Below are positions 1 to 9,909 of a stretch of 64,000 nucleotides of DNA, in pieces; position 1 is the first letter of the stretch; each line of letters begins with the position of its first letter. Both the position numbers and the translations under genes were made by a program. The stretch is from NCBI GenBank assembly GCA_934255135.1, contig CAKQMV010000001.1:124001-188000 (forward strand), in the 5' to 3' direction. The notes under the pieces are model-generated. The model was not told the origin of the DNA. It was given only the letters and a program-made list of their open reading frames with translations, and did not search any database. This DNA is from an uncultured Clostridia bacterium. Its GTDB lineage: Bacteria; Bacillota; Clostridia; Peptostreptococcales; Anaerovoracaceae.

Positions 1-666
1 AATAACTACACAGATATTCTAATTTTTCCGACTCTCGTGCAGGGAATCGGAGCTCCTGATAGTATAATCAGAAGCATAGAGAATGCCAACAGAATAAACA
101 GAAACGGTGTGCCTATTGACACGCTGATAGTAGGACGAGGCGGAGGATCTAAGGAGGATCTGATGGCCTTTAATGATGAGGGAGTGGCACGAGCGATTTT
201 TGCCTCAGAGATTCCTGTTATTTCAGCAGTAGGACACGAATCAGATGTATCAATTTCGGATTTTGTTGCCGATATGAGGGCAGAAACTCCTACAGCAGCG
301 GCAGACATGGCTGTGATGAATACATTTGAATTAATGGATGAAATTGGATATTTGAGGCAGCAGCTCTTTTCGGCTATCAAGTCGAAGAGTGAGAGTGAAC
401 ATAGAATTCTCGACGGAGCTGTTATGCTTCTTAAGACAAATATATTAAGTAGGCTTGAAGCCGCAAGACATGAGGTTGAGAAGGCTGCAATAACAATTAG
501 AGAGAACAGTCCCGAGGTCATTATGAGCAAGGGCTACGGTGCGGTAATGGATTCAGAAGGGAAGCTGATTTCCGATATTTCCGGCATCGAAGAAGATAAC
601 TGTTATACAATTAGAATGAAAAACGGATCGTTTACAGCAAAGGTTGTTTCAAAGGAGATGAACTGA
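1..666 (+). CDS. xseA: Exodeoxyribonuclease VII large subunit, C-terminal part (5' end outside window)
   Basis: The reading frame is open from base 1, and its first residues read through a DILIFPTLVQG-type segment typical of XseA, so the gene starts upstream of the window. The visible 221 codons cover the end of the catalytic domain (the GRGGGSKEDL and ISAVGHESD segments are family hallmarks) and the helical C-terminal region. XseA with XseB forms exonuclease VII, which degrades single-stranded DNA in repair and recombination. The stop overlaps the xseB start by one base (TGATG), indicating translational coupling. Family assignment is firm; the true start cannot be seen. Confidence 0.95.
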   Translation, partial: NNYTDILIFPTLVQGIGAPDSIIRSIENANRINRNGVPIDTLIVGRGGGSKEDLMAFNDEGVARAIFASEIPVISAVGHESDVSISDFVADMRAETPTAAADMAVMNTFELMDEIGYLRQQLFSAIKSKSESEHRILDGAVMLLKTNILSRLEAARHEVEKAAITIRENSPEVIMSKGYGAVMDSEGKLISDISGIEEDNCYTIRMKNGSFTAKVVSKEMN

Positions 667-863
667 TGAGCGAGAAATCTTTTACAGAGGCACTGAATAA
701 TCTTCAGAATACAGCTTCCCAGATTGGCAGACAGACTACAACACTTGAGGAGGCACTCAAGCTGTTTGATGCGGGTATGAAGGAAGCGGAATACTGTAAG
801 GCTGTTTTGGATGAGGCTGATCAGAAAATCAGGATTTATTCGGAGGAGGAACAGGATGCTTAA
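666..863 (+). CDS. xseB: Exodeoxyribonuclease VII small subunit
   Basis: This 65-residue acidic helical protein matches XseB in length and pattern (SFTEALNNLQNTASQIG, LEEALKLFDAGM). It binds the XseA C-terminal region to make the exonuclease VII complex. The ATG at 666 overlaps the xseA stop. Its 3' end overlaps the ispA start by 8 bases, so xseA-xseB-ispA form one tightly coupled unit, an arrangement common in Bacillota. Confidence 0.93.
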   Translation: MSEKSFTEALNNLQNTASQIGRQTTTLEEALKLFDAGMKEAEYCKAVLDEADQKIRIYSEEEQDA

Positions 864-1746
864 CTACAATGAATATAAGACAATGGTAGAAGAGAACCTT
901 CTTAGCTTTATACCAGAGGTAAACCCATATGCTAAGACTGTTAAGGAAGCAATGGAGTACAGCCTCAAGGTTGGTGGCAAGAGACTAAGACCAGTACTTC
1001 TTCTTGCAGCGACAGACTTCGCGGGAGGATGTGTTAAGGAAGCTCTTCCTTTTGCATGCGCTCTTGAGTACATTCACACATATTCACTGATTCACGATGA
1101 TCTTCCGGCAATGGACAACGATGATTTAAGACGTGGGCACCCAACAAACCACAAGGTTTACGGAGAGGGTATGGCAGTTCTTGCAGGTGATGGACTTCTT
1201 AACACTGCTCACGAGGTTATTATCGGTGAGATTCTTAAGGCATCTGATGATCACGCGAGAATGGCAAGGCATGCTAAGGCTGCGTATGCGATTTCAAATG
1301 CAGCCGGCATCAATGGTATGATTGGTGGTCAGACTGCTGATGTTGAGAACGAGACTAAGCAGGCAACTGCTGAGCTTGTTAAATATATTGAGGATAACAA
1401 GACAGGCGCTCTACTACTTGCTCCTGTTCTTGCAGGAATGGCGCTTTCGGGTGCTGATGATAAAATGACTGATAATTTTGTAAGATTTGCAAAGGCAATC
1501 GGACAGGCATTTCAGATTTCTGACGATATTCTAGATGTTGAGGGTGATGAGGCTCTTATCGGTAAGAAAATCGGTAAGGATCTGGATGCAGGAAAGTGTA
1601 ACTATGCATGTGTTCACGGTCTTGATAGTGCAAAGGCTAAGCTCGATGAGCTTACACAGACATCTAAGAAAGCACTTTCAGAGTACGGAAACGACGCAGA
1701 CTTCTTTATAGAGCTTGCTGATAAACTTAAAGTAAGAAAGGCATAA
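856..1746 (+). CDS. ispA: Polyprenyl (farnesyl/geranyl) diphosphate synthase
   Basis: Class I trans-prenyltransferase that condenses isopentenyl diphosphate with allylic diphosphates to supply quinone, undecaprenyl and other isoprenoid precursors. Visible motifs are GGKRLRP, the first aspartate-rich motif DDLPAMDNDD near residue 81 and the second, DDILD, near residue 223. The frame is open from 811, but the ATG at 856 is preceded by GGAGGAACAG and gives the expected MLNYNEYK N-terminus and a normal 296-residue length. It precedes dxs by three bases, so both isoprenoid steps are co-transcribed. Confidence 0.93.
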   Translation: MLNYNEYKTMVEENLLSFIPEVNPYAKTVKEAMEYSLKVGGKRLRPVLLLAATDFAGGCVKEALPFACALEYIHTYSLIHDDLPAMDNDDLRRGHPTNHKVYGEGMAVLAGDGLLNTAHEVIIGEILKASDDHARMARHAKAAYAISNAAGINGMIGGQTADVENETKQATAELVKYIEDNKTGALLLAPVLAGMALSGADDKMTDNFVRFAKAIGQAFQISDDILDVEGDEALIGKKIGKDLDAGKCNYACVHGLDSAKAKLDELTQTSKKALSEYGNDADFFIELADKLKVRKA

Positions 1747-1749
1747 GCT

Positions 1750-3651
1750 ATGAAATTCAATCTTGAAAGCGACAATCTGCTTGATGTTGTAAAATATGCG
1801 GAGTTTGATGAGCTCGACTGTCTGTGTAAGCAGATCAGAGATTTTCTGATAAGCAAGGTTTCGACTACAGGCGGCCACCTGGCATCAAATCTTGGAATCG
1901 TAGAGCTTACAGTAGCACTCCACAGAGTCTATAACAGTCCTAAGGACAAGATTATTTTTGATGTTGGTCATCAAGCATATGTTCACAAGATTCTTACAGG
2001 AAGAGCCCGTGAGTTTGACACTCTAAGACAGTACAAGGGTCTTTCAGGCTTCCCTAAGAAAAGAGAAAGTAAGCATGATGTTTATGATACAGGACACAGC
2101 AGCACATCTGTAAGTGCGGCACACGGTATGGCTGTTGCAAGAGATATCAAGGGTGAGACAGGTGAGATTGTTGCCGTTATCGGCGATGGATCTATGACAG
2201 GCGGTATTGTGTTTGAAGCACTTAATAACATCGGTGCTGCGAAGGAGAATGTTAAAATTATCCTTAACGACAATGGTATGTCAATTTCTCATAATGTCGG
2301 AAGTATGTCGAAGCATCTTATGCATCTTCGAACATCCAGCAAGTATCTCGGTGCCAAAAGTCAGATTAATGCAGCACTCGAAACTGTTCCGGTTGTAGGA
2401 ACAAAGCTTAAGGCGGGAATAAGTCATACTAAGGAGAGAATCAAGCAGAGCATCATCACAGAAGAGGCAGCACTGTTTGAAAGCCTTGGAATCAAGTATA
2501 TCGGACCTGTTGATGGTCATAACATTGCAGAGCTTACAGAGGCTATTGAAGCATCAAACAAGATTGATGGGCCTACAATCCTTCACGTTATAACAACGAA
2601 GGGAATGGGCTATAAATATGCAGAAAGTAACCCAAGCAAGTTCCATGGAATCGGCGCATTTAATGTAGACGACGGTAATCTTTTATCGTCAAGTAACGAG
2701 CCTTCGTTCTCTGCAGTCTTCGGTAAGACGCTTGCAGACCTTGCTGCAGACAATAAGAGAGTAACTGCAATCTCTGCTGCAATGTGCGACGCAACAGGCC
2801 TTGGGCCATTCAGCAAGATTTATCCCGACAGATTCTTTGATGTAGGAATTGCCGAATCGCATGCTGTAGTATTTGCTGCAGGACTCGCAAGTAATGGCAT
2901 GGTTCCTGTTGTAGCAATCTATTCAAGCTTCCTTCAGAGATCCTTTGATTACATCATTGAGGATGTATGTCTCCAGAACCTGCACGTTGTATTTGCAATT
3001 GACAGAGCAGGACTTGTAGGAGCTGATGGTGAGACTCACCACGGAGTATTTGATTTATCATATCTAAGTATGATTCCTAATATTGAAATCTTTACACCTG
3101 CCAACGGAAAACAGCTTTCAGAGATACTTGATTATGCTGTAAACAAGGCAGACGGACCTGTTGCTATCAGATATCCAAGAGGAAGTTCTGTTCTTAAGAG
3201 TGGCGTGAAGCTACCTGAATTCACAGGTGCGATGCAGGAAGCTGACAGCGTAAACAATGTGATCCGTGAAGGTAGGGATGTCACAATTCTTGCAGTGGGC
3301 GGAATGCTTGATCAGGCAGTAAATGTAGCCGACAGCCTTGAGACTCAGGGCATCAGCGCGGGAATCGTGAATGTGTGCAGGGTAAAGCCTTTTGACCTTC
3401 CATGCGAGATTGATACAAAGCTTGTTGTAACACTTGAAGACAATGTTTACAGAGGAGGCTTCGGCGAATTCTTCTCTGCAGTTAATAAGGACAGTTCTTT
3501 TGATATTCTAAGCTATGCACTGCCTGACAGATTTATCGAGCATGGTACAGTAGGTCAGCTAAGAGCAGAGTGCGGAGTTGATGAGGAATCGGTTGTGAAA
3601 GGAGTAGTGTCTTACTTTGAAGGAAAGACTGGATGTAATACTTGTAAATAA
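1750..3651 (+). CDS. dxs: 1-Deoxy-D-xylulose-5-phosphate synthase
   Basis: Thiamine diphosphate enzyme for the first step of the MEP isoprenoid pathway: pyruvate plus glyceraldehyde 3-phosphate gives DXP and CO2. The 633 residues show the TPP-binding GDGSMTGG segment near residue 147, the catalytic transketolase-type pyrimidine domain with DRAGLVGADGETHHG, and a C-terminal transketolase domain. Length is normal. The 3' end overlaps tlyA by 35 bases. Its neighbour ispA uses the pathway product. Confidence 0.96.
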   Translation: MKFNLESDNLLDVVKYAEFDELDCLCKQIRDFLISKVSTTGGHLASNLGIVELTVALHRVYNSPKDKIIFDVGHQAYVHKILTGRAREFDTLRQYKGLSGFPKKRESKHDVYDTGHSSTSVSAAHGMAVARDIKGETGEIVAVIGDGSMTGGIVFEALNNIGAAKENVKIILNDNGMSISHNVGSMSKHLMHLRTSSKYLGAKSQINAALETVPVVGTKLKAGISHTKERIKQSIITEEAALFESLGIKYIGPVDGHNIAELTEAIEASNKIDGPTILHVITTKGMGYKYAESNPSKFHGIGAFNVDDGNLLSSSNEPSFSAVFGKTLADLAADNKRVTAISAAMCDATGLGPFSKIYPDRFFDVGIAESHAVVFAAGLASNGMVPVVAIYSSFLQRSFDYIIEDVCLQNLHVVFAIDRAGLVGADGETHHGVFDLSYLSMIPNIEIFTPANGKQLSEILDYAVNKADGPVAIRYPRGSSVLKSGVKLPEFTGAMQEADSVNNVIREGRDVTILAVGGMLDQAVNVADSLETQGISAGIVNVCRVKPFDLPCEIDTKLVVTLEDNVYRGGFGEFFSAVNKDSSFDILSYALPDRFIEHGTVGQLRAECGVDEESVVKGVVSYFEGKTGCNTCK

Positions 3652-4435
3652 GGGCTTATGTGAATCAAGGGATAAGGCTAAGAGACACATTATGGCCGGA
3701 CTTGTAACAGTTGATGGAGTAATGGAAGATAAGCCGGGACGTACCTTTGACGTGGACTCAGAATTCGCTCTGAAGGAGAAGCTCTGTCCATACGTAAGCC
3801 GAGGAGGCCTGAAGCTTGAGAAGGCGATCGAGGCTTTTGGCATTGACGCGAAGGATGCTGTCTGCATCGACATGGGTGCATCAACAGGCGGCTTTACGGA
3901 CTGCATGCTTCAGAATGGAGCAGTTAAGGTTTATGCAATAGATGTAGGCTACGGACAGCTCGACTATAAGCTGAGAGTTGACCCAAGAGTAGTCAACATG
4001 GAGAAGACTAATATCAGATACCTTGATACGGATCTTATCGAAGAGCCAATTAATCTGATTTCAATTGATGTGTCTTTTATTTCAGTTAAGCATATGCTTC
4101 CTGTAGCAGCTTCCGTTCTTGAAGAAGATGGAGTTGTTCTCTGCCTTGTTAAACCACAATTTGAGGCAGGAAGAGAGCAGGTAGGTAAGAACGGAATCGT
4201 TCGTGACCACAAGGTTCACGCAGAGGTAATCAGAAAGGTTATCGGATATGCTGATGAGAGCGGACTTAGTGCGCACGGTCTTACTTTCTCACCAGTTAAG
4301 GGAACTAAGGGAAATATCGAATACCTTCTATGTCTGTCTCCTGCCAAGGAGGGAGAAGAGCTTCCGGTTCTTGACATTGAAGGCGTTGTAGAACAGTCTC
4401 ACGGAGACTTAGATAAACAGAAAGGTAACGATTAA
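3617..4435 (+). CDS. tlyA: TlyA-family RNA methyltransferase (S4 plus FtsJ-like domains)
   Basis: An N-terminal S4 RNA-binding domain (about residues 1-62) precedes an FtsJ/RrmJ-like SAM methyltransferase domain with GASTGGFTDC and AIDVGYGQLDYKLR. TlyA relatives 2'-O-methylate cytidines in 16S/23S rRNA; in many Clostridia only the fold is certain. Translation starts with TTG at 3617 inside the end of dxs, giving the family N-terminus MKERLDVILVNKGL; GGAG lies about 12 bases upstream. The stop overlaps the mutS ATG by one base (TAATG). The nadK-argR-recN genes that often follow tlyA in Bacillota are absent here. Confidence 0.9.
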   Translation: MKERLDVILVNKGLCESRDKAKRHIMAGLVTVDGVMEDKPGRTFDVDSEFALKEKLCPYVSRGGLKLEKAIEAFGIDAKDAVCIDMGASTGGFTDCMLQNGAVKVYAIDVGYGQLDYKLRVDPRVVNMEKTNIRYLDTDLIEEPINLISIDVSFISVKHMLPVAASVLEEDGVVLCLVKPQFEAGREQVGKNGIVRDHKVHAEVIRKVIGYADESGLSAHGLTFSPVKGTKGNIEYLLCLSPAKEGEELPVLDIEGVVEQSHGDLDKQKGND

Positions 4436-7056
4436 TGGCTTTATCACCAATGATGCAGCAGTATAACAGCATCAAGAGTGAATATCAGGATTGTCTTCTG
4501 ATGTTCAGGCTCGGAGACTTCTATGAGCTTTTCTTCGATGATGCGCTTACTGCTTCAAAAGAATTGGAACTTACACTTACCGGAAGAAATTGTGGATTAG
4601 AAGAGAGAGCTCCCATGTGCGGAGTTCCTTTTCATGCTGCGGACAATTACATTGCACAGCTAGTTAAGGCTGGATATAAGGTTGCCATCTGCGAGCAGGT
4701 TCAGGATCCGAAGGAAGCAAAGGGAATTGTAGAAAGAGATGTTATAAGAGTCTACACTCCAGGTACTCTCGATATCTCTATTAGTGACGAGGCAGATGAG
4801 AGCATCTACGTTTCTGCGGTATGCATTGGCAGAAGCTCTACTGCACTGGCTTTTGCAGATGTCACAACTGGAGAGTTCTTTGCTACTGAATTTGATGACA
4901 ATGCAGGCTTTGACAATCTTATTGCACAGCTTTCAAGATATGCTCCAAGAGAGCTTCTTATTTCAGACAGTCTTGATAAGGCAGCTGATGCAATAGAGAA
5001 GAACCTTCAGAAGATTTACCTTAACAGAATTGATTACTCATATTTTAAGTATGAGAGCTGCGAGAAGGCTGTGATGAACCAGTTTGCGTCATCATCACTT
5101 ATCAGTCTCGGCATCGATGATTCTAGGGAGATTGTGCAGGCTGCAGGCGCTCTTATTATGTATCTTAATGAGACACAGAAGCAGATGCCTGCTCAGATAA
5201 CAGAATTTACAGTCAAGAATGCAGAGGATTCAATGCTTCTTGATAGGAATACAATGCGAAATCTCGAGCTTCTTGAGACACTCTATGACAAAGAGGTCAG
5301 AGGCTCGCTTCTTGGCGTTCTTAATAAAACCAGAACTGCTATGGGGCAGAGACTTCTTAAGAAGTTTATAAGAGAGCCTCTTAAGGACAGTGTAAAGATC
5401 AACGACAGACTCGATGCGGTTGAAGCTCTTAAGAACAATCCTGACTCGACAAGACAGCTTAGAGATTCATTCAAGCATGTCTATGACTTTGAGAGACTTA
5501 CTGCGAGAATAGCAAGTGGAAGAGCTAATGCGAGAGACCTTCTTGCATTGAAGACCACTCTATATGAGCTTCCGGGAATCGTTATGACTCTCGATGGAAT
5601 AGATACAGCACTTCTTAGCAGAGTGCGTAATTCCATTTCAGATTTCGATTCACTATACGAGCTTCTAGACAGCTCAATATCTGATGATCCGCCGTTTACA
5701 ATTACTGAAGGCGGTCTTATCAAGCAGTACTACTCAGAGGAGCTTGATGATCTTAAGGCATCAATTAAGGATGCGAAGCTATGGATTGCAAACCTTGAGC
5801 AGACCGAAAGAGAACGCACAGGAATCAAGACTATCAAGGTCGGATACAACAAGGTTTTCGGATATTATATCGATGTAAGCAAGGGAATGATTGACAAGGT
5901 TCCAGAGCACTACATCAGAAAGCAGACTCTTGTTAATAATGAGAGATATATAACTCCTGAGCTTAAGGAGAAGGAGGTTCTTGTAACAAGTGCCGAGGTT
6001 AAGATAAATAAGCTAGAGCATGAGCTCTTTAAGAAGATAAGAGCAGAAGTGGAGCCATATATCGAGCCTCTGCAGAAGGCCTCATCAGCGGTAGCACTTC
6101 TTGACGTGCTGACATCTTTTGCCATTATTGCGGGCGAATATGGATATATAAGACCGATTGTAGACAATTCGGACAATCTTGATATCAGAAAGGGAAGACA
6201 TCCTGCAGTTGAGAATCTAATCGGCAGCGGAATGTTTGTTCCTAATGACACTCTGATTAACACAACTGACAGAAGCTTCCTTATGATTACAGGTCCTAAT
6301 ATGGCCGGTAAGTCTACTTACATGAGACAGACTGCTGTTATCGTGATTATGGCTCAGATCGGATGCTTTGTTCCGGCTGATTATGCCCATATCGGAGTTG
6401 TTGACAGGGTTCTTACAAGAATCGGAGCGTCTGATAATCTTGCATATGGTCAGTCCACATTCTTTATTGAGATGAGTGAGCTTGCAGCGATTCTCAGAAA
6501 TTCGACAGAGCGAAGCCTTATCATCCTAGATGAGATCGGTCGTGGTACAAGCACATTTGATGGACTTTCTATCGCATGGGCTACTACTGAGTATCTTGCG
6601 TCCGAGGGACATAGAACAAGAACAATGTTCGCGACACATTATCACGAGCTTACAGAGCTTTCGGAGACTTATCCTTCGATTCATAATCTCTCTGTACAGG
6701 TTGCAGAGAATCATAAGGATATCGTATTTCTTCACAGCATCGTTGAAGGCCCCGCGAGCAAAAGCTATGGCATACAGGTTGCGAAGCTTGCAGGTGTTCC
6801 GGCAGAGATTCGAAGGGAAGCTGCCAAGAAGCTTAAGGAGCTTGAAAGCAGTTCACCATCAGCTAACAGACAGCTCAGCTTCTTTATGGACAGCTTTGAC
6901 AGCTTTGATAGCTTTAACACAGATGCAGAAGCAGAGAGCAGCAAGTATGACGACATAATAGACAGCATTTCAGCAATAGATATCAACAATCTTACACCGC
7001 TTGGTGCAATGAACAAGCTAAGTGAGATTATCGAAGCAGTCAAGGAAAGAGGTTAG
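4435..7056 (+). CDS. mutS: DNA mismatch repair protein MutS
   Basis: Full-length 873-residue MutS. The N-terminal mismatch-recognition domain contains the DFYELFFDDA segment carrying the mismatch-stacking region, followed by connector, lever/clamp and the C-terminal ABC-type ATPase with Walker A GPNMAGKST near residue 620 and the DEIGRGTSTFDG Walker B/signature segment. It binds mismatches and recruits MutL, encoded two bases downstream. A short Ser/Asp/Phe-rich linker (SFFMDSFDSFDSFN) precedes the C-terminal helical tail. Confidence 0.97.
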   Translation: MALSPMMQQYNSIKSEYQDCLLMFRLGDFYELFFDDALTASKELELTLTGRNCGLEERAPMCGVPFHAADNYIAQLVKAGYKVAICEQVQDPKEAKGIVERDVIRVYTPGTLDISISDEADESIYVSAVCIGRSSTALAFADVTTGEFFATEFDDNAGFDNLIAQLSRYAPRELLISDSLDKAADAIEKNLQKIYLNRIDYSYFKYESCEKAVMNQFASSSLISLGIDDSREIVQAAGALIMYLNETQKQMPAQITEFTVKNAEDSMLLDRNTMRNLELLETLYDKEVRGSLLGVLNKTRTAMGQRLLKKFIREPLKDSVKINDRLDAVEALKNNPDSTRQLRDSFKHVYDFERLTARIASGRANARDLLALKTTLYELPGIVMTLDGIDTALLSRVRNSISDFDSLYELLDSSISDDPPFTITEGGLIKQYYSEELDDLKASIKDAKLWIANLEQTERERTGIKTIKVGYNKVFGYYIDVSKGMIDKVPEHYIRKQTLVNNERYITPELKEKEVLVTSAEVKINKLEHELFKKIRAEVEPYIEPLQKASSAVALLDVLTSFAIIAGEYGYIRPIVDNSDNLDIRKGRHPAVENLIGSGMFVPNDTLINTTDRSFLMITGPNMAGKSTYMRQTAVIVIMAQIGCFVPADYAHIGVVDRVLTRIGASDNLAYGQSTFFIEMSELAAILRNSTERSLIILDEIGRGTSTFDGLSIAWATTEYLASEGHRTRTMFATHYHELTELSETYPSIHNLSVQVAENHKDIVFLHSIVEGPASKSYGIQVAKLAGVPAEIRREAAKKLKELESSSPSANRQLSFFMDSFDSFDSFNTDAEAESSKYDDIIDSISAIDINNLTPLGAMNKLSEIIEAVKERG

Positions 7057-7058
7057 AG

Positions 7059-8915
7059 ATGATTAGAGTACTTGACAGTTTTATAGCAGATAAGATAGCA
7101 GCTGGAGAGGTAATCGAAAAGCCGCTTTCAATCATAAAGGAGCTTGTCGAAAACTCCATAGATGCAGGCGCTACATCCGTCATTATAGAAATAAAGAATG
7201 GCGGAAAGTCGTTTATAAGAGTAACCGACAACGGAACCGGAATCCCTGCAGATGAGCTGGAGACCGCTTTTCTCCGTCACGCCACAGGAAAGATTTCTTC
7301 AATCGAGGATCTTGATAACATCAGAACACTTGGCTTCAGAGGTGAGGCTCTTGCAAGCATTAGTGCGGTTTCAAGGCTTACAGTTGTTACAAGAACTGAA
7401 GATGCGACTGCTGGAACACGCCTTGTAATGCATGCAGGTAAGAAGATTGCTTCGGAGGCGGTTGGAACAAATACAGGAACAACCATGATTGTAGAGGATG
7501 TTTTCTATAATGTGCCGGTCAGAAGAAAGTTCATGGGTTCAGATGCGAGGGAAGCCTCTGCAATAATTGAGCTCGTGCAGAAGCTTGCAATCTACTATTC
7601 TTCAGTCAGATTCATGCTTATTAATAACGGCAGAACCGTTATTAGCACTACTGGGGACGGTAACCTTCGTAACACACTCGAATCTATATATCCTGAGAAT
7701 GAATTCAGAAACCTGCTCGAGGTCAGAAATGATATGGTAAGCGGCCTCGTATCGCCGCCATCTTCAATGAAGACCAACCGTAAGGGTCAGATTTTCTTCG
7801 TTAACGGACGAATAGTCAACGGTAAGACTATAGAGAAGGCAATCGATAAGGCGTATGCGGGAAGAATTTTCTCAGGCTATCCGGTTGCAGTACTTTTTAT
7901 CACAGTAAGTCCTGATGCAGTCGATGTTAATATCCACCCGGGCAAAAGAGAAGTAAAGTTCCTCGACGACAAGGCCGTTGAAGAAGCGATTATTTCAGCG
8001 ATTGCAGATGCTCTTACGGAGAAGAAGCCCGTTGCTGAATATAAGTTCTCTGACAGGCTAGAAGCAAAGGCTCCCGAGAAAGTTTCTGAAAAGATAACAG
8101 AATTAAAGGCAGAGGTATCAGTAGATAGCGAAGAACCTGCAATCGAAGCGGAACCTTCTGAGGAGAAGACAATAAGCGCAGCTTTTGGCCTAAAGCCACT
8201 TGAGATGGATAAGGAGAAGCCTGCACCTTCAATAAGAGATTTCCTTAAGGAGAGGGCGAAGACCGAGGATGTCAATCTTCACAGCTGTGACAACAAGCCG
8301 GCGGAGATTAATGTTACAATTAAGAAAGCCGAAGTGAGGCCTTTTGAATTTGAAGATTTAAGATATGCGGGGTATATTCTTAACTCGTATATTATTACAG
8401 AAACAAGTGATGCGATATATATGATAGACCAGCATGCGGCTCATGAGAGAATCTTTTATGAGAGACTGGTCAATCAGTATAACAGCGAGAATCACGCACC
8501 TCAGCCGATTCTCTGTCCGTTTATAATCGAGGTAAGCTCGGATGTATATAACAGCGAGCGTGACTGGCTTGAGATAATCGGAAGAATCGGATACGACATG
8601 GAGGATTTTGGCGAGAATACCTTCGTCGTAAGAGGAATCCCATCTTATATGAGTCTTTCGGAGGCCGATGATTTTGCACGTGAGTTTATCGACAATATCG
8701 GCGATTTGAGGGACAATTATCGGGTAATTGATAAACTGATCATGAAATCTTGTAAGTCTGCTGTAAAGGCAAATAACAGGCTTTCTGACATGGAGATTGA
8801 GACGCTTCTTAAGGAGCTGGCTACGTGTGAGAATCCGTTCTGCTGCCCGCACGGAAGACCGACATTCATCAGGATGACCCGCTACGAAATCGAAAGAGCG
8901 TTCAGAAGAGTGTAG
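7059..8915 (+). CDS. mutL: DNA mismatch repair protein MutL (endonuclease type)
   Basis: GHKL ATPase with ELVENSIDAGAT, DNGTGI and GFRGEAL in the N-terminal domain, a variable acidic/Pro linker at about residues 330-430, and a C-terminal dimerisation domain. The metal-binding endonuclease motif DQHAAHER near residue 457 and the C-terminal CPHGRP segment are present, so this is a nicking MutL as expected in a MutH-less Gram-positive. Length is 618 residues. It starts two bases after the mutS stop. Confidence 0.96.
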   Translation: MIRVLDSFIADKIAAGEVIEKPLSIIKELVENSIDAGATSVIIEIKNGGKSFIRVTDNGTGIPADELETAFLRHATGKISSIEDLDNIRTLGFRGEALASISAVSRLTVVTRTEDATAGTRLVMHAGKKIASEAVGTNTGTTMIVEDVFYNVPVRRKFMGSDAREASAIIELVQKLAIYYSSVRFMLINNGRTVISTTGDGNLRNTLESIYPENEFRNLLEVRNDMVSGLVSPPSSMKTNRKGQIFFVNGRIVNGKTIEKAIDKAYAGRIFSGYPVAVLFITVSPDAVDVNIHPGKREVKFLDDKAVEEAIISAIADALTEKKPVAEYKFSDRLEAKAPEKVSEKITELKAEVSVDSEEPAIEAEPSEEKTISAAFGLKPLEMDKEKPAPSIRDFLKERAKTEDVNLHSCDNKPAEINVTIKKAEVRPFEFEDLRYAGYILNSYIITETSDAIYMIDQHAAHERIFYERLVNQYNSENHAPQPILCPFIIEVSSDVYNSERDWLEIIGRIGYDMEDFGENTFVVRGIPSYMSLSEADDFAREFIDNIGDLRDNYRVIDKLIMKSCKSAVKANNRLSDMEIETLLKELATCENPFCCPHGRPTFIRMTRYEIERAFRRV

Positions 8916-8952
8916 CATCTGACGTTCCCTGAATTAACTAACGAGGTATGAC

Positions 8953-9906
8953 ATGAGAAAGAACACTATATATATAATCGCGGGCCCGACGGCGGTTGGC
9001 AAGAGTGCCTGTGCTATCGAGCTTGCAAAGAGAATTGACGGAGAGATTGTAAACTGCGATTCAGTGCAGCTTTACAAATATGTAGATATAGGAAGCGCGA
9101 AACCCTCTGCAGAGGATATGAAGAAGGTTCCGCATCATCTTTTCAGTATCGTTGAGCCTGACTACGTTATGACAGCTGCAACATACCAGAAGCTTGCTTT
9201 TGCTGTAATAAACAACATTCTTGCAAGAGGCAAGACTCCAATCCTTGTTGGAGGAACCGGACTTTATATGAATTCAATCATCTATGATATGGATTTTGCC
9301 GGCAAGGATGAGAACAGAACAAGAAGACTTGAGCTTGAGAAGATGGCTGAGGAGAAGGGTGCCGAATATATGCACAACTATCTTTCAGGTCTTGACCCTG
9401 CTTCAGCTGAGAGAATTCATCCTAACAATGTAAGAAAGGTTATAAGAGCAATCGAGGCATTTGAGCAGGGCGATGCAATTAAGAGTCTTAAGGAGTGTCC
9501 TCTTAACCCGAACTATAACTTCGAGCTCTATGCTCTCACAATGGACAGAGAGGTTCTCTATGAGAGAATCAACTGGAGAGTAATTTCTCTTCTTAAGAAG
9601 GGTCTGATCGAAGAGGTCAAGGGACTTCTTGACAAGGGATACAACATCAATCTTTCATCAATGAAGGGAATCGGATATAAGGAGCTTTACTCATTTATAA
9701 AGGGTGAAGAGCCTTTCAATGTAGCGGCAAAGAATATCATGAAGAATACAAGACATTATGCGAAGAAGCAGATTACATGGCTTAAGAGATATGATTTTGC
9801 ACGCTGGATTAATGTTAAGCCAGATGATACGCCTGCAATGATTGCTGATAAGATCATCAATTTTGACAGGGATCATGAGTCAGAGACTGAGGTAACAGGA
9901 GAATAG
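8953..9906 (+). CDS. miaA: tRNA dimethylallyltransferase
   Basis: MiaA transfers a dimethylallyl group to N6 of A37 in tRNAs reading UNN codons, using the isoprenoid precursor made by the upstream pathway. The P-loop GPTAVGKS is at residues 10-17, followed by the DSVQLYKYVDIGSAKP segment and VGGTGLYM. At 317 residues it is full length. AACGAGGT lies just before the ATG. The mutS-mutL-miaA order is classical. Confidence 0.95.
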   Translation: MRKNTIYIIAGPTAVGKSACAIELAKRIDGEIVNCDSVQLYKYVDIGSAKPSAEDMKKVPHHLFSIVEPDYVMTAATYQKLAFAVINNILARGKTPILVGGTGLYMNSIIYDMDFAGKDENRTRRLELEKMAEEKGAEYMHNYLSGLDPASAERIHPNNVRKVIRAIEAFEQGDAIKSLKECPLNPNYNFELYALTMDREVLYERINWRVISLLKKGLIEEVKGLLDKGYNINLSSMKGIGYKELYSFIKGEEPFNVAAKNIMKNTRHYAKKQITWLKRYDFARWINVKPDDTPAMIADKIINFDRDHESETEVTGE

Positions 9907-9909
9907 TAA

